From Gemmatimonadaceae bacterium (GTDB lineage: Bacteria; Gemmatimonadota; Gemmatimonadetes; Gemmatimonadales; Gemmatimonadaceae), in contig JAIEMN010000012.1 in the NCBI GenBank assembly GCA_019752115.1, forward strand, positions 1-64,000: a stretch of DNA of 64,000 nt, given 5' to 3'. Positions within the stretch are counted from its first letter, which is position 1, and each line of letters begins with the position of its first letter. Below are positions 53,380-62,052 of the stretch, in pieces. Below the pieces are notes generated by a model. That model was given only the letters and a program-made list of their open reading frames with translations, did no database searches and was not told where the DNA came from. Both the position numbers and the translations under genes were made by a program.

Positions 53380-54663
53380 ATGAAGACTTCCGTGAAGTGG
53401 GGCATTGGCATCGTCGCCGTCGCCGGACTCGGCGCCCTCGGCGTCGTGGCCGCCAAGAAGCAGGGCACGAAGCCCGTGGAGGTGCGCGTGGAGGCCGTGG
53501 AAGCCCGCGATCTCGTCTCCTCCGTGCAGGCCAGCGGGCAGATTCAGCCGCGCATCAAGGTCAACGTGTCGTCGGACCTGACCGGCAAGATCGTGCGTCT
53601 CGCAGTGCGCGAAGGCGACATGGTCAAGAAGGGGCAGTTCCTGCTCCAGATCGACCCCGAGGCCGCGACCGCGGCCATGCAGCGGGCCGAAGCGCAGCTC
53701 GCGTCGGCCCGCGCACAGGCCGCTCAGGCCAAGGCGAACCTCATCCAGGCCCAGCGCAACTACGAGCGGCAGATGCAACTCAAGCAGACGCAGCCCGGCA
53801 TGGTCAGTGAGGAGCAGCTCGAGCAGCTCCGCACGCAGACGGAGGTCAACAAGGCGCTTGCCGAAGCGGCGAACTACGCCGTGGAGCAGTCGGTGGCCTC
53901 GGTGCGCGATGCGCGTCAGAACCTCGGCCGCACCACCATCACGGCGCCGATGAGCGGCAAGGTCACGCGGCTGAATGTCGAAGAGGGTGAAACGGCGATC
54001 ATGGGCACCCTGAACAAGGATGCCGCCACGCTGCTCACCATCTCCGACATGAGCATCCTCGAGACGAAGGTGAAGGTCGACGAGACCGACGTGGCTCGCA
54101 TCAGCGTGGGCGACTCGGCCGTCATCCAGATCGACGCCTTTCCCGATACGACGTTCCTCGGCAAGGTCGTCGAGATCTCGAACAGCTCCGTTGCCAAGGC
54201 GGCCGCCACCAACACCGGTGACCAGGCGATCGACTACGAAGTGCGCGTTCAGCTGCTCAACCCGCCGGTGGATACCCGCCCGGACTTCTCGGCCACGGCC
54301 AAGATCATCACCGCGCAGCGCAAGAACGTGCTGAGCATCCCGATCATTGCCTTGTCGGTGCGCGAGAACGAGTCGCTCCCGAACGGGGATTCGGCGGTCA
54401 CGGTGGGCAAGCAGCCGGCCAAGGAAGTCGGCAAGCGCGATGTGGAAGGCGTCTTCATCGTGGGGACGGACAACAAGGTGACCTTCCGCCCCGTAAAGGT
54501 GGGGATCACCGGCGAGCGCCACTTCGAGGTACTTTCCGGTCTCAAGGCGGGCGAGCAGATCGTGGCGGGCACGTACCAGGCCATCCGCGAACTCAAGGAC
54601 GGGGCCCTCATCAAGCCCAGCAAGCCCGAGGAGAAGAAGGCGGCCACGGGAGCGAAGAAGTGA
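53380..54663 (+). CDS. Periplasmic adaptor of HlyD/MacA type
   Basis: A 427-residue membrane-fusion protein that joins inner-membrane permeases to the TolC channel. It has one N-terminal membrane anchor ([18 protein letters not shown]), the lipoyl halves ([34 protein letters not shown]), a coiled-coil hairpin rich in Ala/Gln/Glu (about 105-200), and a beta-barrel region. It is longer than MacA in the C-terminal part. The ATPase gene overlaps its stop by four bases (GTGA). Confidence 0.92.
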   Translation: MKTSVKWGIGIVAVAGLGALGVVAAKKQGTKPVEVRVEAVEARDLVSSVQASGQIQPRIKVNVSSDLTGKIVRLAVREGDMVKKGQFLLQIDPEAATAAMQRAEAQLASARAQAAQAKANLIQAQRNYERQMQLKQTQPGMVSEEQLEQLRTQTEVNKALAEAANYAVEQSVASVRDARQNLGRTTITAPMSGKVTRLNVEEGETAIMGTLNKDAATLLTISDMSILETKVKVDETDVARISVGDSAVIQIDAFPDTTFLGKVVEISNSSVAKAAATNTGDQAIDYEVRVQLLNPPVDTRPDFSATAKIITAQRKNVLSIPIIALSVRENESLPNGDSAVTVGKQPAKEVGKRDVEGVFIVGTDNKVTFRPVKVGITGERHFEVLSGLKAGEQIVAGTYQAIRELKDGALIKPSKPEEKKAATGAKK

Positions 54664-55466
54664 GCACCACCGACGAGATCGGCCTGAGCACCACCGGCGA
54701 GCGCATGGCCGTCACGGCCACGCACGGCGCCACCCCGTCTTCGGATTGGGTGATCGTGACCCGCCAGCTCAAGCGGCAGTACGACATGGGCGGTGAAATC
54801 GTCCGCGCCCTGCGGGGGGTCGATCTCGCCATCCGTCGGAACGAGTACGTCGCCATCATGGGCCCGTCGGGCTCGGGCAAGTCCACGCTCATGAATCTCA
54901 TGGGCTGCCTCGATACACCGAACGAGGGCGAGTACTGGCTCAACGGCATGCTCGTCTCGGCCATGTCCGACGATCAGCTCGCCCGTGTTCGCAACAAGGA
55001 GATCGGGTTCGTCTTCCAGACGTTCAACCTCCTGCCCCGCGCCACGGCGCTCCAGAACGTCGAACTGCCGCTCGTGTACGCCGGGGTCTCGGCCGAAGAG
55101 CGCAAGGCACGGGCGATGGAAGCGCTCGAGCGCGTGCAGCTCGGCCAGCGCGTGCATCACCGCCCGAACGAACTCTCCGGCGGTCAGCGTCAGCGCGTGG
55201 CGATCGCCCGCGCCCTGGTGAACCGGCCGTCCATGCTCCTCGCGGACGAACCGACCGGTAACCTCGACTCGCAGACCTCGGAAGAAATCATGAAGGTCTT
55301 CGAGGAGCTCGCCACGCAGGGCCAGACGGTCGTGATGGTGACCCACGAGCCCGACATCGCCGCCCACGCCCGCCGCGTGGTGGTGCTGCGTGACGGCGTG
55401 ATCGCGAGTGACGAAAAGCGCGAGCAGTTCATCGAGCGTGTGGGTCTGACACACGCGGCGCACTAA
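54660..55466 (+). CDS. MacB/LolD-type ABC transporter ATPase
   Basis: A 268-residue ATP-binding subunit. It has Walker A ([18 protein letters not shown]), a Q-loop ([11 protein letters not shown]), the signature [15 protein letters not shown], Walker B ([12 protein letters not shown]) and the switch His (VMVTHEPD). It starts with a GTG at 54660 overlapping the adaptor stop. The family's ATPases are normally fused or paired with one FtsX-type permease. Here a single ATPase precedes six permease genes and ends just before a strong terminator. Confidence 0.95.
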   Translation: MSTTDEIGLSTTGERMAVTATHGATPSSDWVIVTRQLKRQYDMGGEIVRALRGVDLAIRRNEYVAIMGPSGSGKSTLMNLMGCLDTPNEGEYWLNGMLVSAMSDDQLARVRNKEIGFVFQTFNLLPRATALQNVELPLVYAGVSAEERKARAMEALERVQLGQRVHHRPNELSGGQRQRVAIARALVNRPSMLLADEPTGNLDSQTSEEIMKVFEELATQGQTVVMVTHEPDIAAHARRVVVLRDGVIASDEKREQFIERVGLTHAAH

Positions 55467-55481
55467 GTTCTCGGCCGAAAA

Positions 55482-55586
55482 GCTCACACAGAGTACATGG
55501 GGACAGACGGGGTCACGGTGAACAGCCGTGACCCTTTTCTTTGCTCTCCCTGTGCGCACGTCAGTCCCCGTGTGCCCTGTGTGAGC
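55482..55586. repeat. Imperfect 23-bp inverted repeat enclosing a terminator
   Basis: The arm at 55482-55504 (starting GCTCACACAG) and the arm at 55564-55586 (ending CTGTGTGAGC) match as reverse complements at 20 of 23 positions. Two of the three mismatches still allow G-U pairing in RNA. The 105-base unit encloses the terminator at 55510-55543. No target-site duplication is obvious. It could be a dispersed palindromic element or a large regulatory RNA stem. Confidence 0.75.
55510..55543 (+). terminator. Strong intrinsic terminator after the ABC ATPase gene
   Basis: A perfect 9-bp stem GGGTCACGG/CCGTGACCC with a 7-base loop is followed by TTTTCTTT. It lies 43 bases after the ATPase stop and before the first permease gene. 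This is the clearest rho-independent terminator in the window. Confidence 0.85.
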
Positions 55587-55641
55587 AGTTCATGACATCT
55601 CAGTGGGTGAAACGATCGGCACGTGGGCGCGTAGGGTCGCC

Positions 55642-56889
55642 ATGCACTTTTTCGAAGCCGTCATCCTCGCCCTGCGCACCATCCGCACGCAGAAGCTCAA
55701 GAGCGCGTTCACGCTCCTGGGCGTCTGCATCGGGGTCATGTTTCTCATCTCGGTGGTGTCGATCGTCGAAGGGATGGGTCGCTACATGCAGGACGACCTC
55801 ATCGGCAAACTGATCGCCGTCAACACCTTCGAGCTGCGCAGCCGGCCGAACATCAACATCGGCGATATCGACGACGCCACGTGGGAGGAGTACCGCAAGC
55901 GCCCGCGCCTCGACATCACCGATGTCCCGCCCGTCACGCGCGTTCTCCCCGATGGCGTGCGCTGGTATCTGAGCAGCGAGGACAACGTGCGGGCCACCAC
56001 GCCCACCAGTGGCAAGCCGCGCTCGGTGCAGGTCTACGCGGTTGACGGCGACTATTTCGAGATCAAGAAGCTGGGCATTGCCCGTGGCCGGCCGCTCACG
56101 GCGCAGGAGCTGGCACGCGGCGAGAAGACGGTCGTGATCGGTCAGGATGCGGCGGAGCGGCTGTTTCCCGGCGTTGATCCGCTGAATCGCGAACTGAAGC
56201 TGGGCGGGGTGCCCTACCGCGTGGTCGGGATCGCCGAGTCGCAGGGCTCTGCCTTCGGGGTGTCGTTCGACAATTTCCTTGTCGCGCCCTGGCATGCGCC
56301 CGTTCGCCGGCTGCTGAACTCGCGGCCCAACATCGTGGACGCGGTCGCCATTCAATCGCCGAGCGACGCGGCCATGAAGGAAACGATGGAGATCGTGCGG
56401 GCGGCGATGCGCGCGCAGCACAAGCTGCGCCCGGCGCAGAAGGATGACTTCTCGCTGCAGACCGCCGATTCGGCGCTGGAGTTCTGGAACAAGATGAAGC
56501 AGTACCTCGTGCTGGCGGGGATCGCACTGCCGGCGATCGGCCTCGTCGTCGGGGCGATCGTCATCATGAACATCATGCTGGTGGCGGTGTCCGAACGCAC
56601 CCGTGAGATCGGGATCCGCAAGGCGCTGGGCGCCAAGCGGCGCGACATCCTGGCCCAGTTCCTGATCGAAGCGTCCACGCTGGGCACGGTGGGCTCCGCG
56701 GTCGGCGTGGGGCTCGGGATCGGCTTGGCGAAGCTGATTGCGGCGGTCTCCCCGTTGCCCGCCAGCGTCGCCCCATGGTCCATCCTGGTGGGTGTCACCC
56801 TCGGCGCTGGGGTCGGCATCATCTCCGGCGTGTATCCGGCGAGCCGCGCCGCGCGGCTCGATCCCATCACCGCCCTGCGGCAGGAGTAG
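55642..56889 (+). CDS. MacB/FtsX-type permease 1 (odd type)
   Basis: A 415-residue ABC permease with one N-terminal membrane helix (FTLLGVCIGVMFLISVVSIV), a periplasmic MacB_PCD domain and three C-terminal FtsX helices. These include LVVGAIVIMNIMLVAVSERT and the motif SERTREIGIRKALGAKRRDI. It ends in LDPITALRQE. The start at 55642 follows TAGGGT, either as a ribosome site or a -10 box; a GTG at 55603 is in frame. It forms the first of three odd/even permease pairs and follows the terminator at 55510-55543, so it needs its own promoter or readthrough. Confidence 0.9.
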   Translation: MHFFEAVILALRTIRTQKLKSAFTLLGVCIGVMFLISVVSIVEGMGRYMQDDLIGKLIAVNTFELRSRPNINIGDIDDATWEEYRKRPRLDITDVPPVTRVLPDGVRWYLSSEDNVRATTPTSGKPRSVQVYAVDGDYFEIKKLGIARGRPLTAQELARGEKTVVIGQDAAERLFPGVDPLNRELKLGGVPYRVVGIAESQGSAFGVSFDNFLVAPWHAPVRRLLNSRPNIVDAVAIQSPSDAAMKETMEIVRAAMRAQHKLRPAQKDDFSLQTADSALEFWNKMKQYLVLAGIALPAIGLVVGAIVIMNIMLVAVSERTREIGIRKALGAKRRDILAQFLIEASTLGTVGSAVGVGLGIGLAKLIAAVSPLPASVAPWSILVGVTLGAGVGIISGVYPASRAARLDPITALRQE

Positions 56890-56892
56890 CGC

Positions 56893-58158
56893 ATGTCGGC
56901 GTTCCGTACACGACTCTCGGCGGTCGCCGAAGGGGTGGTCATCGCGCTCGATGCCGTCCGCGCCAACAAGGTGCGCGCGGGGCTCACCATCCTCGGCATC
57001 GCCGTCGGCGTCTTCGTCGTGGTCGCGATATCCGCAGCGGTACACGGCATCAACGAGTCGGTGGCGAAGGACTTCGCGAGTACCGGCCCCACCACGTTTT
57101 TCGTCACGCGCTATCCTATCAGCTTCGAGAACTGCGACGGCAGCGATGGCACCTGCACGTGGTTGCGCAATCCACCGCTGCGGTCGCGTGAAATCGACAT
57201 GCTGCGGCAGTTGCAGAGCGTCGAGGCCGTGGGCGAGCGGTTGGACTGGGGGGCCAAGGTGAAGTTCCGCGATCGCGAGCTGTCGCAGGCTCCGGTCGAG
57301 GGATACTCCGCCGAGTGGACGTCGATCAGCGCGCCGGCGGTCTATCCCGGGCGGGCCTTCACGGCGGCCGAAGTCCGATCGGCGGCGCGCGTCACGGTGA
57401 TCTCCACGCTCATGAAGGAGCGCCTCTTTGGCGATGGCGATCCGATCGGCCGGCAGATTCTGCTCAACAACGTGCCGTTCGAAGTCATCGGCGTGTACAA
57501 GGACAACAGCAGCTTCCTGAGTGGCGGTGAGCGGCCCAAGGCGGTTGTGCCCATCACGGCGCTCACCCGCTATATCGGCGCGCGGGCCAGCAACATCGGC
57601 CTGGCAGTCAAACCGCGCGAGAGCCTCGAGCCGGCGGTTGCCCGCGACGAAGCCATCGACGAAGTCACCGCCATGCTGCGCGGGCTCCGCGGTCTGCGCC
57701 CGAACGAAGAGTCGAGCTTCGCAATCCTTACCCAGGACAAGTTGTTCGAGACGTACAACAAGATCTTCGGGATGTTCTTCCTGGTGATGATCGCGCTGTC
57801 CGGCGTGGGACTCATCGTCGGCGGCGTGGGCGTGGTGGCGATCATGATGATCTCGGTGACCGAGCGGACGCGCGAGATCGGCGTGCGCAAGGCGCTGGGC
57901 GCGACCAAGGCCACGATTCTCTGGCAGTTCCTCGTGGAGGCAGCCACGCTCACCGGCATCGGTGGCGCGATCGGGCTCTTCGTGGGCTGGCTGGGTAGCG
58001 TGGCGATCCGCTCGTTCACCCCCATCGAAGCGAGCATCCCCCCCATGGCAGTCGTCGTGGCCCTCGGTGCCAGCGCAGTCACGGGTGTGCTCTTTGGCAT
58101 GCTCCCCGCCAGCCGGGCCGCGCGCCTCGATCCGGTCGAAGCGCTCCGGTACGAGTAA
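56893..58158 (+). CDS. MacB/FtsX-type permease 2 (even type)
   Basis: A 421-residue ABC permease three bases after permease 1. It has an N-terminal helix in NKVRAGLTILGIAVGVFVVV, a periplasmic domain, and FtsX helices with MISVTERTREIGVRKALGAT. It ends in LDPVEALRYE, as canonical MacB does. The periplasmic domain has a short Cys-bounded loop CDGSDGTC, shared with permease 4 (CDGTDEKC) but missing from permease 6. That loop suggests a disulfide outside the membrane. Confidence 0.92.
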   Translation: MSAFRTRLSAVAEGVVIALDAVRANKVRAGLTILGIAVGVFVVVAISAAVHGINESVAKDFASTGPTTFFVTRYPISFENCDGSDGTCTWLRNPPLRSREIDMLRQLQSVEAVGERLDWGAKVKFRDRELSQAPVEGYSAEWTSISAPAVYPGRAFTAAEVRSAARVTVISTLMKERLFGDGDPIGRQILLNNVPFEVIGVYKDNSSFLSGGERPKAVVPITALTRYIGARASNIGLAVKPRESLEPAVARDEAIDEVTAMLRGLRGLRPNEESSFAILTQDKLFETYNKIFGMFFLVMIALSGVGLIVGGVGVVAIMMISVTERTREIGVRKALGATKATILWQFLVEAATLTGIGGAIGLFVGWLGSVAIRSFTPIEASIPPMAVVVALGASAVTGVLFGMLPASRAARLDPVEALRYE

Positions 58159-58211
58159 CCGCGGTTTCCCCCGGCGGGAACAGGCATGGGTGGGGTGGTT
58201 ATTGTTGAAGG

Positions 58212-59453
58212 GTGAAAACCCGTGACGCGGTCGTCCTCGCCCTTTCCCAGCTTCGCGTCCAGAAGCTGAAGAGTTTCTTCACCCTGCTCGGTGTCATGAT
58301 CGGGGTGATGTTCCTCATTGCCGTCGTCTCGATCGTCGAGGGGATGGGCAAGTACGTCGAGGAAGATTTCGCCTCGCGCCTGATCGGCACGAACAGCTTC
58401 ACGCTGCAGCGCTTCAGCAACGTGGGCCCGGGCGGCAATCGCGGCTTTGACGCGCGCGCGGCGGCGCGCCGCCCCCTGCTCCGCATGACCGATGTGGACG
58501 CCGTGAAGGCGGTCCTGCCGCCGACCATGCGGGCGAGCATCAGCAGCACCACGTTCAAGTACGCCTCCGCGCCGGGCGCGCGTCCGCGACAGGTGCAGGC
58601 CGTGGCGGCCGATGTGAACTACTTCGTCATCAAGAACTACAAGATCACGAAGGGCCGCCCCTTTACGGACCAGGAAGTGCGGGCCAGCTCGCCCGTCATC
58701 GTGATCGGCACCGAAGTCGCCGACCACTTCTTTCCCGGCCTCGATCCGGAAGGACGGCAGCTCCGCATCGCCGGCGTGCCGTTCACCGTGATCGGCATCA
58801 TCGAGAAGCAGGGGTCGGTGTTCGGCTTTTCGCTCGACCGGCTGGCGATCGCGCCCTACACCAGCCCCATGGGCCGCATCATTCGCCCGGCCAAGGATGT
58901 CGGAAGCCTCGTCGTGCAGGTCCCGCGACAGGAAGATCTGCAGGATGGCATGGAGCTCGCCCGCGGCGCGCTGCGCGCGGTGCGCGGGCTGCGCGCGGGG
59001 GAACCCGACAACTTCGGGCTCGTCACGCAGGATGCCGCCTTCGGCTTCATCAAGCAGCTGAAGGGGCGCCTCGTCGTCTTCGGCACCGCGCTGCCGGCGG
59101 TAAGTCTGGTGGTCGGCGCAATGGTGATCATGAACATCATGCTGGTCGCGGTGGCCGAACGCACGCGAGAGATCGGGGTGCGGAAGGCGCTGGGTGCGAA
59201 GCGCGCCGATATCCTGTCGCAGTTTCTTGTGGAAGCGGCCACGCTCAGCACCCTGGGCGCGGCCATCGGCATCGCCCTGGGCATCGGGCTCGCCAAACTG
59301 ATCTCGGCGTTCACCCCGTTGCCCGCGGCCGTCGCGCCGTGGTCGATCGCCGCCGCCATCGTCACGGGGGCGGGCGTCGGCATTGGCGCCGGGCTCTATC
59401 CCGCCAGTCGCGCGTCGAAGCTCGACCCCATCGCCGCCCTGCGCTCGGAGTAA
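58212..59453 (+). CDS. MacB/FtsX-type permease 3 (odd type)
   Basis: A 413-residue odd-type permease. The helix FFTLLGVMIGVMFLIAVVSI is closely similar to permease 1, and the C-terminus AERTREIGVRKALGAKRADI ends in LDPIAALRSE. It starts with a GTG at 58212 preceded by GAAGG. The 53-base gap after permease 2 has a small hairpin (GTTTCCC/GGGAAC). It opens the second pair. Confidence 0.9.
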   Translation: MKTRDAVVLALSQLRVQKLKSFFTLLGVMIGVMFLIAVVSIVEGMGKYVEEDFASRLIGTNSFTLQRFSNVGPGGNRGFDARAAARRPLLRMTDVDAVKAVLPPTMRASISSTTFKYASAPGARPRQVQAVAADVNYFVIKNYKITKGRPFTDQEVRASSPVIVIGTEVADHFFPGLDPEGRQLRIAGVPFTVIGIIEKQGSVFGFSLDRLAIAPYTSPMGRIIRPAKDVGSLVVQVPRQEDLQDGMELARGALRAVRGLRAGEPDNFGLVTQDAAFGFIKQLKGRLVVFGTALPAVSLVVGAMVIMNIMLVAVAERTREIGVRKALGAKRADILSQFLVEAATLSTLGAAIGIALGIGLAKLISAFTPLPAAVAPWSIAAAIVTGAGVGIGAGLYPASRASKLDPIAALRSE

Positions 59454-59456
59454 CCC

Positions 59457-60716
59457 ATGTTCGCTCGCCTCTTTCTCGTCTTCGAAGGCGTGGGCATGGC
59501 ACTCGAGGCCATCCGCTCCAACAAGGTTCGCGCGGGTCTCACCATTGCCGGCGTGGCGATCGGCGTGTTCGTGGTCGTGGCGATGGGCTCGGTCGTGTCC
59601 GGCATTCGCGCGTCGTTCCAGCAGGATCTCGATCAGATCGGTGCGACGAGCTTCTTCGTGCAGCGGCGCGACAACGGCATCAGTGGCTGCGACGGTACCG
59701 ACGAGAAGTGCCCCGATCGCTCCAATCCACCCATCAGCTTTGACGAGTGGGCCATGATCCGCCGCCTCCCGGGCGTCGGTACGGTGATCGGCTCGCTCGG
59801 CGGGCAGGCCAACTTCGCCTACAAGAACAGCCGCGTCGACAATGTGGGCTACGACGCCTACAGCGTGGACTGGCCCGAAGTCAACGGTGCCGACATTGCC
59901 CCGGGGCGCAACTTCACGCGCAACGAAGACGCCGCCGGGTCGCCTGTCGTCCTGATCAACGACACGCTCAAGACGCAGCTCTTCGGCATGTCCGACGCCG
60001 TGGGCAAGGCGATCACGCTCAACGGCCAGCAGTTCACGGTGATCGGCATCTACTCACCGCGCGCCGGCTTCCTGCTGTCACTGCAGGGCAAGGGCCCCGA
60101 TACCCCGCGGGCCATCGTGCCCATTCAGGCCGCTGTGCGCCAGCTGGGGGCCTTCAAGAGCGGGCTGCTGCTCACCGTACGCCCCAGTGCGTCGGCGCGG
60201 CAGGATGAAGTGATGGACGAGGTCACCGCCGCCATGCGCGCGAGTCGCGGGCTCAAACCCGGTGATCGCCAGACCTTCTATCTCGTCTCGCAGGATCGCC
60301 TGCTCGATACCTTCAACCAGCTCTTTGGCGCGATCTTCGCCGTCGGCCTCGCCCTGTCGGCGGTGGCGCTGCTGGTGGGTGGCGTGGGCGTCGTGGCGAT
60401 CATGATGATCTCGGTCACCGAGCGGACGCGTGAGATCGGCGTCCGAAAGGCGCTCGGCGCCACGGCGGCCACGATCCGCTGGCAGTTCCTGGTGGAGGCG
60501 GCGACGCTCACCAGCATCGGGGCGCTCCTCGGGTTGGGGCTCGGCGCCCTGCTCGCCTGGGGGATTCGTGCCAACAGCAGCATTCCGGCCTTCCTCCCCA
60601 TGTCCATCGTGATCACGGCCCTCGCGGCCAGCGCCATCACGGGCGTGGCGTTCGGCATGCTGCCGGCGGTGAAGGCCTCCCGCCTCGATCCGGTCGAGGC
60701 GCTCCGCTACGAATAA
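59457..60716 (+). CDS. MacB/FtsX-type permease 4 (even type)
   Basis: A 419-residue even-type permease three bases after permease 3. The N-terminal SNKVRAGLTIAGVAIGVFVVV mirrors permease 2, the FtsX motif is TERTREIGVRKALGATAATI, and the tail is LDPVEALRYE. The extracytoplasmic domain has the Cys loop CDGTDEKC. Substrate unknown, as for all six. Confidence 0.92.
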   Translation: MFARLFLVFEGVGMALEAIRSNKVRAGLTIAGVAIGVFVVVAMGSVVSGIRASFQQDLDQIGATSFFVQRRDNGISGCDGTDEKCPDRSNPPISFDEWAMIRRLPGVGTVIGSLGGQANFAYKNSRVDNVGYDAYSVDWPEVNGADIAPGRNFTRNEDAAGSPVVLINDTLKTQLFGMSDAVGKAITLNGQQFTVIGIYSPRAGFLLSLQGKGPDTPRAIVPIQAAVRQLGAFKSGLLLTVRPSASARQDEVMDEVTAAMRASRGLKPGDRQTFYLVSQDRLLDTFNQLFGAIFAVGLALSAVALLVGGVGVVAIMMISVTERTREIGVRKALGATAATIRWQFLVEAATLTSIGALLGLGLGALLAWGIRANSSIPAFLPMSIVITALAASAITGVAFGMLPAVKASRLDPVEALRYE

Positions 60717-60795
60717 GGCCGGCGCGGGTGTCCCGGTGGGCCCGCCGGACGGGCCCTTCGGCCCTTTCCTGACACCGCGGGGTGCGTCCCCGTAT

Positions 60796-60801
60796 TAGCC
60801 T
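60796..60801 (+). promoter_or_regulatory. TANNNT -10-like box of permease 5
   Basis: TAGCCT ends five bases before the ATG at 60807. The preceding 90-base gap also has GGGCCC palindromes (GGGCCC-GCCGGAC-GGGCCC) that could end transcription from permease 4, so pair three may be transcribed separately. Confidence 0.35.
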
Positions 60802-60806
60802 GCAGT

Positions 60807-62051
60807 ATGCGTCCGATCGACATCCTGCGCATGGCCCTCGGCCAGCTGCGCGTGAACCCGCTCCGCACCCTGTTCACGCTGCTCGGGATCGTGGTGTCGG
60901 TCGGGTTTCTGGTGGCCGTGGTGGCGATCATCCAGGGGATGAACGCGTACGTGAAGGAGAACTTCGCCGACTCGATGATCGGCGTGAACACCTTCCAGGT
61001 GCGGCGTCTGCCGGTGAGCCTTGGCCTCTTCACCGACGACCAGTTCCGCGTGCTGCAGCGCCGGCCGCGCATCAGCGAAGACGATGCCGCCGCCGTGCAG
61101 GCTGCCCTGCCCGACGCCCTGGCCATCAGCCTGCAATCCGGCTGGCCCACCCCGCAAAGCGATGTGGTGTACCGCGACCGCACGCTCGGCAGTGTGATGA
61201 TCTTTGGCGTCACCGCCGACTATCAGGTCGTGCAGGACTATCGCTTCCGCGCCGGTCGGCCCCTGAGCGACGTGGATGTACACGAACGGCGGAACGTCAT
61301 CGTGGTCGGCACGGATGTCGCCGACAAGCTCTTTGACGGCGCCGACGCGATCGACAAGGAAGTGCGGGTGGCCGGTCAGCGGTTCACGATCGTGGGCGTC
61401 ACGCAGCCCAAGGGACGCGTCCTGGGGCAATCGTTCGACGGGTTCGTGCTGATGCCGATCACCGCCTTCGAGGCGATCTACGGACGTCGGCAGGCCACCA
61501 CGATCTCCATCAAGATGCGCGAGGCCGATGAGGTCGGCCCCGCGATGGCGCGCGCCGAAGAAGCGATGCGGATCTCGCGCGGCCTGCGTCCGTCCGATCG
61601 CAACAACTTCGACGTCGACACTGCCGACGCCATCGTCAAGTTCTGGAAGCAGCTGACGCGTGTCCTCTTCGCCGTGGTGCCGGCGGTGGTGGCCATTGGC
61701 GTGCTGGTGGGCGGCATCGTGATCATGAACATCATGCTCATGGCCGTCACGGAGCGCACGCACGAGATCGGGCTGCGAAAGGCCGTAGGCGCCACGTCGG
61801 CGGATGTGCGCCGGCAATTTCTCGCCGAGTCGGTGGCGCTGGCCATGTGCGGCGGGCTGCTCGGCGTGGCCGGCGGCAGCGGGATGGCCCTGCTCGTCTC
61901 GGTCTTCTCGCCCCTGCCCGCCCGTGTCACCGGCTGGAGCGTCGCGGTGGCGCTCATCCTCGGGGCCGGTATCGGCGTGCTTTTTGGCGTGTATCCCGCT
62001 GCCCGCGCGGCGCGACTCGATCCGATCACGGCCATGCGCGCGGAGACCTGA
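60807..62051 (+). CDS. MacB/FtsX-type permease 5 (odd type)
   Basis: A 414-residue odd-type permease and the most divergent of the odd set: helix FTLLGIVVSVGFLVAVVAII, then TERTHEIGLRKAVGATSADV. It ends in LDPITAMRAET. It begins the third pair after a 90-base gap, the largest between the permeases. Confidence 0.9.
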   Translation: MRPIDILRMALGQLRVNPLRTLFTLLGIVVSVGFLVAVVAIIQGMNAYVKENFADSMIGVNTFQVRRLPVSLGLFTDDQFRVLQRRPRISEDDAAAVQAALPDALAISLQSGWPTPQSDVVYRDRTLGSVMIFGVTADYQVVQDYRFRAGRPLSDVDVHERRNVIVVGTDVADKLFDGADAIDKEVRVAGQRFTIVGVTQPKGRVLGQSFDGFVLMPITAFEAIYGRRQATTISIKMREADEVGPAMARAEEAMRISRGLRPSDRNNFDVDTADAIVKFWKQLTRVLFAVVPAVVAIGVLVGGIVIMNIMLMAVTERTHEIGLRKAVGATSADVRRQFLAESVALAMCGGLLGVAGGSGMALLVSVFSPLPARVTGWSVAVALILGAGIGVLFGVYPAARAARLDPITAMRAET

Positions 62052-62052
62052 C

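Noticed and set aside
52834-54522. 562-codon minus-strand open frame opposite the TolC and adaptor genes
   Set aside because: Shadow frame with no ribosome site or domain, covering two certain genes.
55600-57045. 481-codon minus-strand open frame opposite permeases 1 and 2
   Set aside because: Shadow; the plus-strand permeases have conserved helices and FtsX motifs.
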